Positions 58,710-64,000 of a DNA stretch of 64,000 bases are shown piece by piece; position 1 is the first letter of the stretch, and every line of letters begins with the position of its first letter. The stretch is from Spongiibacter thalassae (GTDB lineage Bacteria > Pseudomonadota > Gammaproteobacteria > Pseudomonadales > Spongiibacteraceae), in assembly GCF_012272835.1 (NCBI RefSeq), contig NZ_JAAWWK010000006.1, positions 124,001-188,000 of the forward strand, written 5' to 3'. The position numbers and the translations under genes were made by a program. The notes below the pieces were generated by a model, which worked only from the letters and a program-made list of their open reading frames with translations, made no database searches and was not told the origin of the DNA.

Positions 58710-60047
58710 ATGACCGAAAAGACGAAAAAGCTGTATATCAAGACCCACGGTTGCCAGATGAACGAATACGACTCTTCGCGTATTCAGGATTTGCTGGGAG
58801 TCAGTCATGGCCTGGAACCCACCGACAACCCGGACGAAGCCGATGTACTGTTGCTCAACACCTGCTCGATCCGCGAAAAGGCGCAGGAAAAGGTCTTTCA
58901 TCAGCTGGGGCGGTGGCGCAAGCTCAAGGAAAACAACCCCGACCTGATTATCGGCGTGGGCGGCTGCGTCGCCAGTCAGGAGGGTGCCGACATCGGGCAT
59001 CGTGCGCCCTACGTCGATGTCATCTTCGGGCCGCAGACCCTGCACCGAGTGCCGGACATGCTCAATGCACGCAAAGCCGACGGCCCCGCCATTGTCGACG
59101 TCACCTTCCCGGAAATTGAAAAATTCGACAGCCTGCCGGAGCCAAGCGTCGATGGCCCCAGCGCCTTCGTTTCGATCATGGAAGGCTGTTCAAAGTACTG
59201 CACCTTCTGCGTGGTGCCCTATACCCGCGGCGAAGAAGTCAGCCGCCCCTTCGATGACGTGATCGCCGAGGTCGCCCAGTTGGCCGCCAAGGGCGTCCGC
59301 GAGGTCAACCTGCTGGGCCAGAACGTCAACGCCTATCGCGGCGAAAACCACGAGGGTGAGATTGTCGATTTCGCTGAACTGCTGGGCTTTGTCGCCCAAG
59401 TACCCGGTATCGACCGCATCCGCTACACCACCTCCCATCCGGTAGAATTCAGCGACGCATTGATCGACGCCTACCGGGATATTCCCGAGCTGGTGAACCA
59501 CCTGCACCTGCCCGTACAAAGCGGCAGCGACCGTATTCTGGCGGCAATGAAACGCGGCCACGTCATCGCCGAATACCGGGACAAAATTGCCCGACTGCGG
59601 GAAATTCGTCCGAACATCAGCTTGTCATCAGACTTTATTATCGGCTTTCCCGGCGAAACCGAGGCGGATTTCAACGACACGATGCAGCTGATTGCCGACA
59701 TTGGTTTTGACCACAGCTTCAGCTTTATTTACAGCGCCCGCCCCGGCACCCCTGCCGCCCAGCTCGACGACGACACCCCGGAAGCAGTGAAAAAAGAGCG
59801 GCTGCAGCGGTTACAGCACCGTATTCTGCAACAGGCCAACCAGATCAGCCGCCAAATGGTCGGCAGTCAGCAACGGATTTTGGTTACCGGTGTCTCCAAG
59901 AAAGACCCCGGCCAGCTTCAGGGGCGCACCGAGAACAACCGGGTGGTGAATTTTTCTTCGACAAATCATCAGCTTATTGGTGACTTTGTCGAAGTCCACA
60001 TCAGCGAGGCGCTGCCTAACTCACTGCGCGGCGCATTAGTTCATTAA
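58710..60047 (+). CDS. miaB: tRNA-2-methylthio-N6-dimethylallyladenosine synthase MiaB
   Basis: Radical-SAM methylthiotransferase that converts i6A37 to ms2i6A37 in tRNAs reading UNN codons. The 445-residue product shows the UPF0004 domain ([14 protein letters not shown] with Cys15, NTCSIREKA), the radical-SAM triad C160-x3-C164-x2-C167 (CSKYCTFC) and a C-terminal TRAM domain (about 380-445). ATG 58710 is chosen because homologues begin at this point; a longer frame back to 58542 crosses the promoter. miaA is not in the window. Confidence 0.96.
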   Translation: MTEKTKKLYIKTHGCQMNEYDSSRIQDLLGVSHGLEPTDNPDEADVLLLNTCSIREKAQEKVFHQLGRWRKLKENNPDLIIGVGGCVASQEGADIGHRAPYVDVIFGPQTLHRVPDMLNARKADGPAIVDVTFPEIEKFDSLPEPSVDGPSAFVSIMEGCSKYCTFCVVPYTRGEEVSRPFDDVIAEVAQLAAKGVREVNLLGQNVNAYRGENHEGEIVDFAELLGFVAQVPGIDRIRYTTSHPVEFSDALIDAYRDIPELVNHLHLPVQSGSDRILAAMKRGHVIAEYRDKIARLREIRPNISLSSDFIIGFPGETEADFNDTMQLIADIGFDHSFSFIYSARPGTPAAQLDDDTPEAVKKERLQRLQHRILQQANQISRQMVGSQQRILVTGVSKKDPGQLQGRTENNRVVNFSSTNHQLIGDFVEVHISEALPNSLRGALVH

Positions 60048-60052
60048 ACCGT

Positions 60053-60074
60053 GTTGGCGCCCTCTGGCGCCGAC
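60053..60074 (+). other. Stable hairpin just after miaB
   Basis: GTTGGCGCC/GGCGCCGAC (one G-T pair) with loop CTCT, six bases after the miaB stop. There is no T-run, so it may protect the 3' end of mRNA or pause transcription rather than terminate it. Confidence 0.4.
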
Positions 60075-60086
60075 GAAAAAAGCGGA

Positions 60087-60115
60087 TTCACCTCACCCGG
60101 AAACCGGCGTACACT
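60087..60115 (+). promoter_or_regulatory. Predicted sigma-70 promoter of phoH-ybeY-corC
   Basis: TTCACC (60087-60092), a 17-bp spacer and TACACT (60110-60115), 59 bp upstream of the phoH start. In E. coli the related ybeZYX operon is heat-induced; no sigma-32 box was recognised here. Confidence 0.45.
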
Positions 60116-60174
60116 TTTAGTATCCAGTGGTCCCCTTTCGGTAAACGCCGCTCGATGCGGCAAGCGGAGCAACA

Positions 60175-61158
60175 TTGACAGCACAGGCCATTCAGCGCGT
60201 TCTCACCCTCGAACCCAGCGACAGTCAACATCTGGCAGCCCTTTGCGGACAGCTAAACGAAAACCTGAAACTGATTGAGCAGCGTATGCAGGTGCGCATT
60301 GCCGCCCGCGCCAATACCTTTCAGGTCAGTGGCGACGAAGAAGCGGTAGACGAAGCCGTTCACCTGCTCAAACAGCTGTATCGGGAGAGCATTGCCGGCA
60401 CCAGCCTCAGCCCCGAATCGGTACACCTGCGCATGCAACAGGCCAACAGAGAACAATTTGCCGAGCAAAACAGCGACGACGAGCCCACCGAGGCCCTCGT
60501 GATTCGCACTAAAAAGGGCAGCATCAAACCCCGGGGCGGCAATCAGCAGAACTATGTGCGGGCCATTCAGGGCTGCGACGTCAACTTCGGTATCGGCCCT
60601 GCGGGCACCGGAAAAACCTATCTTGCCGTCGCCTGCGCGGTAGAGGCGCTGATAAGCCACTCAGTGGAGCGCATTCTGCTTGTGCGCCCGGCGGTGGAAG
60701 CCGGTGAAAAGCTCGGCTTCCTACCCGGCGACCTGGCGCAAAAAATCGACCCCTATTTGCGCCCGCTGTACGACGCACTGTATGAAATGCTGGGTTCGGA
60801 CACCGTCACCAAGCTGATAGAGCGCAATGTGATCGAGATTGCCCCGCTGGCCTATATGCGGGGACGAACCCTCAACGACTCCTTTATCATTCTCGACGAG
60901 GCGCAAAACACCACCCGGGAGCAAATGAAAATGTTCCTTACCCGCATCGGCTTCGGCTCGACAGCGGTGATTACCGGTGACGCCACCCAGATTGACCTGC
61001 CCCGCGGCACCCCCTCTGGACTGGTTCACGTGATGAAGGTCCTTGATGGCGTTGACGGTATCAGCCTGACCTACTTCCAGTCCCGGGATGTGGTGCGCCA
61101 CCCCCTGGTACAGAAAATTGTCGAGGCCTATGCCGCCTATGAGGACACCCAGGGCTAA
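60175..61158 (+). CDS. ybeZ: PhoH-like ATPase (YbeZ)
   Basis: PhoH-family P-loop NTPase, partner of the rRNA-maturation endonuclease YbeY. The 327 residues have an N-terminal KH-like segment (about 15-75), Walker A GPAGTGKT at 141-148, [19 protein letters not shown], Walker [10 protein letters not shown] and [10 protein letters not shown]. The start is TTG at 60175 with CGGAG five bases before it; no ATG or GTG gives the family N-terminus. It ends two bases before ybeY. Confidence 0.93.
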   Translation: MTAQAIQRVLTLEPSDSQHLAALCGQLNENLKLIEQRMQVRIAARANTFQVSGDEEAVDEAVHLLKQLYRESIAGTSLSPESVHLRMQQANREQFAEQNSDDEPTEALVIRTKKGSIKPRGGNQQNYVRAIQGCDVNFGIGPAGTGKTYLAVACAVEALISHSVERILLVRPAVEAGEKLGFLPGDLAQKIDPYLRPLYDALYEMLGSDTVTKLIERNVIEIAPLAYMRGRTLNDSFIILDEAQNTTREQMKMFLTRIGFGSTAVITGDATQIDLPRGTPSGLVHVMKVLDGVDGISLTYFQSRDVVRHPLVQKIVEAYAAYEDTQG

Positions 61159-61160
61159 CC

Positions 61161-61634
61161 ATGAGCACTTGCACGGCCGATGTGGCCCTGGACCTTGATA
61201 TTCAGCTAGCCTGTGCCGACAACACGGGTCTGCCCGAAGCCGACAGTTTCCGCCAATGGGCCGCTCTGGCACTGAATGGCCACCGGGAGGACGCCGAACT
61301 CACACTCCGGATTGTTGACGAGGCCGAAAGTCAGCAACTGAACGCGACCTATCGCGGCAAAGATGCCCCCACCAATGTACTCTCGTTTCCCGCCGGCCTG
61401 CCCCCGGAGCTGGAGTTGCCACTACTGGGCGACCTGGTAGTCTGTCGCCAGGTTGTGGAACGGGAAGCCCGCGAACAAAACAAGGCCGTCTACGACCACT
61501 GGGCGCATATGCTGATTCACGGTACACTCCACCTACTCGGCTACGATCATATTAACGATGCCGACGCGGAAGAAATGGAATCACTGGAGATCGCACTGAT
61601 GGCCCAGCTAGGCATTAGCAACCCTTACGCGTGA
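61161..61634 (+). CDS. ybeY: Endoribonuclease YbeY
   Basis: Zinc-dependent RNase for 16S rRNA 3' maturation and ribosome quality control. The 157-residue protein has the metal motif [11 protein letters not shown] (His-x3-His-x5-His) and NVLSFPAG with LLGDLVVC in the central part. It lies between ybeZ and corC in the classic order; the three products act around ribosome maturation and magnesium homeostasis. Confidence 0.95.
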   Translation: MSTCTADVALDLDIQLACADNTGLPEADSFRQWAALALNGHREDAELTLRIVDEAESQQLNATYRGKDAPTNVLSFPAGLPPELELPLLGDLVVCRQVVEREAREQNKAVYDHWAHMLIHGTLHLLGYDHINDADAEEMESLEIALMAQLGISNPYA

Positions 61635-61693
61635 ATCCATTACCGACGCAACACCCTAAACTTACGCCAAATTAGAGGACAGCACCCAAAATC

Positions 61694-62545
61694 ATGAGCG
61701 AAGACCGATCTAGCAACGATCTGGGCGAAAAGACCTGGATCGAAAAAATTGCCCATGCTTTTTCCTCTGAACCAAAAACCCGCGAAGACCTGCTGGATGT
61801 GCTCGCCGTAGCCCGCCAGAACGAAGTCATCGACGACGATGCCACCAGCATCGTAGAGGGTGCCATGCACATCAGTGAAATGCAGGCGCGGGAGATCATG
61901 ATCCCACGGCCGCAGATGGTGGTCCTCAAGGCCTCTCAGCCACTGAGCGAAATTCTGCCTATCATCATTGAGACCGGGCACTCTCGCTATCCCGTCATCG
62001 GCGAAAACCTCGACGAAGTGCTTGGCATACTGCTGTCCAAAGACCTGCTGCCACTGCTGTGGAAAGCCGGCCCCGCCGACGACATCGACATGCTGTCGGT
62101 ACTGCGCCCGGCCACCCTCGTGCCCGAGAGCAAGCGCCTGAACGTCCTGCTGCGTGACTTTCGGGAAAAACGCAACCACATGGCTGTCGTCATTGACGAA
62201 TACGGTGGCGCCGCCGGACTCATCACCATCGAGGACATTCTCGAGCAGATCGTCGGAGACATCGAAGACGAATACGACGAAGAAGACGACCTGCCCATTC
62301 GCAAAATCGCCGACAACGACTTTGTCGTAAAGGCCCTCACTCCCATTGAAGATTTTAACGATTACTTCAAGGCGGAATTGAGCGACGACGAATTCGACAC
62401 CATCGGCGGCCTGCTGCTGAAATCCTTCGGTCACCTGCCCAGCCGAAACGAGGTCGCCCAGCTGGACCGCTTTGAATTCAAAGTGGTAAACGCCGACCAC
62501 CGGCAGATCCACCTGCTGCGTATGCGCGAAATTACCCCGGCTTAA
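61694..62545 (+). CDS. corC: Magnesium/cobalt efflux-associated CBS protein CorC
   Basis: Cytosolic protein with a tandem CBS pair (about 65-185; MIPRPQMVVL, HSRYPVIGENLDEVLGIL, VVIDEYGGAAGLITIEDILE) and a C-terminal CorC_HlyC transporter-associated domain (about 200-280). It has no DUF21 membrane domain, so it is the CorC (YbeX) form and not a CorB-type transporter. In Pseudomonas and E. coli lnt follows corC; here the next gene is a glutamate-synthase-family enzyme. Confidence 0.94.
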   Translation: MSEDRSSNDLGEKTWIEKIAHAFSSEPKTREDLLDVLAVARQNEVIDDDATSIVEGAMHISEMQAREIMIPRPQMVVLKASQPLSEILPIIIETGHSRYPVIGENLDEVLGILLSKDLLPLLWKAGPADDIDMLSVLRPATLVPESKRLNVLLRDFREKRNHMAVVIDEYGGAAGLITIEDILEQIVGDIEDEYDEEDDLPIRKIADNDFVVKALTPIEDFNDYFKAELSDDEFDTIGGLLLKSFGHLPSRNEVAQLDRFEFKVVNADHRQIHLLRMREITPA

Positions 62546-62627
62546 GGCCTGCGTTGAACAATTTACTCTGACAAGGTCTACAATGACTCCGTTATCCCGC
62601 GAGTCATTTACCTTTGTCGGAGTCCCC

Positions 62628-64000
62628 ATGCCCAGCCACCTGCTCGACAGCCTGAATGCCATTGCCGCAGGTATTCTGCACTACAGCGCCCTGTTATTTG
62701 TCATTGCGATTGGCGCGATTGTCGCCTACCTCGCCGTGCTCTATATCAAGGATATGCGCCAGACCCAACACGCGATACGCCGCAACTATCCATTGATCGG
62801 CCGTTTCCGCTATTTTTTTGAACATCTGGGTGAGTTTTTCCGCCAGTATTTTTTTGCGATGGATCGGGAAGAACTGCCCTTTAACCGCTCCCAGCGTTCC
62901 TGGGTCTACCGCGCCGCCAAAAACGTGGACACCACCATCGCCTTTGGCTCTACCCGCCCCCTCAATCACAGCAATGAAGTGCTGTTTATGAACTGCCTGT
63001 TTGCCACCCTGAGCGAAGACGCCGCCCCCACCCACAGCGTCACCATCGGCGAAGGCTACTGCGCACACCCCCACAGCAGCTCGGCGATATTCCATATTTC
63101 AGGCATGAGCTACGGCGCCATTTCCAAACCCGCGATACAGGCCCTGTCCGCCGGGGCCAAGGAAGCGGGCATTTGGCTGAACACCGGCGAAGGGGGTCTG
63201 TCCCCCTATCACCTCGAAGCGGGCTGCGATCTGGTATTCCAGATCGGCACCGCCAAATACGGAGTACGCGATGAGCAGGGTAATCTGAGTGAAGAGCGCC
63301 TGCGCGAAATCGCCGCCTACCCTCAGGTGCGCATGTTCGAGATCAAACTCAGCCAGGGAGCCAAACCCGGCAAGGGCGGCATCCTTCCCGGCGGCAAAGT
63401 CACTCCGGAGGTCGCCCGCATACGGGGCATTCCCGAGGGACAAGACTCCATCAGCCCCAACGGCCACCCGGATATTCGCAGTATCGACGACCTGCTCGAT
63501 ATGGTGGTGCGGATTCGCCGTATCACCAACAAGCCGGTAGGGTTCAAGACCGTGCTCGGCTTTTCCGACTGGCTAGACGAACTCGGCGAAGCGATCCACC
63601 GCCGCGGCCTCGACAGTGCGCCGGACTTTATCACCATCGACAGTGCCGACGGCGGCACCGGTGCGGCACCGCAAAGCCTGATGGACTACGTGGGCCTGCC
63701 GCTGCGGCGCAGCTTGCCCCTTGTCGTCGACAAGCTCAGCGAATACCGTCTGCGCGAGCGCATCAAGGTTATTGCGTCGGGCAAAATGATCAACCCCGCC
63801 GAGGCGGCCTGGGCATTGTGCGTGGGGGCCGACTTTATCGTCAGCGCCAGGGGCTTTATGTTCGCCCTGGGCTGTATTCAGGCCCTGCAATGTAATAAAA
63901 ACACCTGCCCCACCGGGGTCACCACCCACGACCCCGACCTGCAACAGGGATTGGTGCCCGCCGATAAATCCAGGCGTGTGGCAAACTATGCCCGCAACCT
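62628..64000 (+). CDS. FMN-binding glutamate synthase family protein (3' end outside window)
   Basis: My translation gives 457 residues with no stop before the window edge. It begins MPSHLLDSLNAIAAGILHYS with one membrane helix (about 17-40), then a Glu_synthase FMN barrel: FHISGMSYGAISKPAIQALS, WLNTGEGGLSPYHL, LSQGAKPGKGGILPG, ITIDSADGGTGAAP and CNKNTCPTGV. Such membrane-anchored single-domain proteins resemble the GltB FMN domain but lack the glutaminase part; their reaction is unclear. ATG 62628 has GGAG five bases upstream; an in-frame ATG at 62583, with AAGG before it, is an alternative. It takes the place of lnt after corC. Confidence 0.88.
   Translation, partial: MPSHLLDSLNAIAAGILHYSALLFVIAIGAIVAYLAVLYIKDMRQTQHAIRRNYPLIGRFRYFFEHLGEFFRQYFFAMDREELPFNRSQRSWVYRAAKNVDTTIAFGSTRPLNHSNEVLFMNCLFATLSEDAAPTHSVTIGEGYCAHPHSSSAIFHISGMSYGAISKPAIQALSAGAKEAGIWLNTGEGGLSPYHLEAGCDLVFQIGTAKYGVRDEQGNLSEERLREIAAYPQVRMFEIKLSQGAKPGKGGILPGGKVTPEVARIRGIPEGQDSISPNGHPDIRSIDDLLDMVVRIRRITNKPVGFKTVLGFSDWLDELGEAIHRRGLDSAPDFITIDSADGGTGAAPQSLMDYVGLPLRRSLPLVVDKLSEYRLRERIKVIASGKMINPAEAAWALCVGADFIVSARGFMFALGCIQALQCNKNTCPTGVTTHDPDLQQGLVPADKSRRVANYARN

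Noticed and set aside
63193-63206. GGGGGTCTGTCCCCC-like palindrome near the right edge
   Set aside because: It lies inside the conserved GEGGLSPYHL coding motif of the glutamate-synthase-family gene, so it is explained by codon choice and not by a REP element.

Overview
The window is a housekeeping stretch of a gammaproteobacterial chromosome. Its gene content and order closely follow the Pseudomonas-type blocks: petA-rpsI-rplM-zapE, degS/hisCDG/murA/ibaG, kdsDC-lptCAB-rpoN-hpf-ptsN-rapZ-ptsO, yhdP-rng-maf-mreDCB | gatCAB, moeB-prmC-prfA-hemA | TPR lipoprotein-lolB-ispE-tRNA-Gln-prs-rplY-pth-ychF, and miaB-phoH-ybeY-corC. Several junctions differ from Pseudomonas, so a relative such as a marine Cellvibrionales-like bacterium fits better (inference). 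The DNA looks moderately GC-rich; I did not compute it. No prophage, insertion sequence, CRISPR array or plasmid gene is visible.

Layout. 0-10.9 kb, mostly minus strand: Rieske protein (cut by the window edge), S9/L13 operon, ZapE, ZapG, NIF3-like protein, DegS-type protease, three histidine genes, murA, ibaG, mlaC. 11-20 kb, plus strand: Kdo synthesis and LPS export (kdsD, kdsC, lptC, lptA, lptB), then sigma-54 with the nitrogen PTS group (rpoN, hpf, ptsN, rapZ, ptsO), mgtE and darP. 20-28.5 kb, minus strand: yhdP, rng, maf, mreD, mreC, mreB. 28.7-32 kb: the gatCAB amidotransferase. 32-36.9 kb: a mixed set of small proteins, Smr, CysZ, RhlB, DoxX. 36.9-41 kb, minus strand: moeB, prmC, prfA, hemA. 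41.2-48.4 kb, plus strand: the lolB-ispE-tRNA-Gln-prs-rplY-pth-ychF line and tRNA-Met. 48.4-53.3 kb: an accessory patch with a BamE-like lipoprotein, two tiny membrane proteins, palindromic hairpins and a 1128-residue Ig-like/calcium-loop lipoprotein. 53.3-64 kb: cmoA-cmoB, a DUF1631-like protein, an aminotransferase, a DUF1820 protein, miaB, phoH-ybeY-corC and a glutamate-synthase-family oxidoreductase cut by the right edge.

Functional themes are the envelope (MurA, Kdo, Lpt, MlaC, YhdP, LolB, DegS, MreBCD), translation and tRNA modification (S9, L13, L25, GatCAB, RF1/PrmC, Pth, YchF, MiaB, CmoAB, YbeY) and RNA turnover (RNase G, RhlB, RapZ).

The most unusual object is a tandem pair of exact-period 169-bp units directly after tRNA-Gln (44440-44798). 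Each unit folds into a run of short hairpins, carries a copy of the last 18 bases of the tRNA, and holds a segment complementary to the tRNA T-arm. The two copies differ by a compensatory base-pair change. Removing both units restores a plain tRNA followed by its terminator. Other points: mlaC without mlaFED beside it, a probable AUU start for mreC, nested palindromes on the miaB promoter, and the large repeat lipoprotein.
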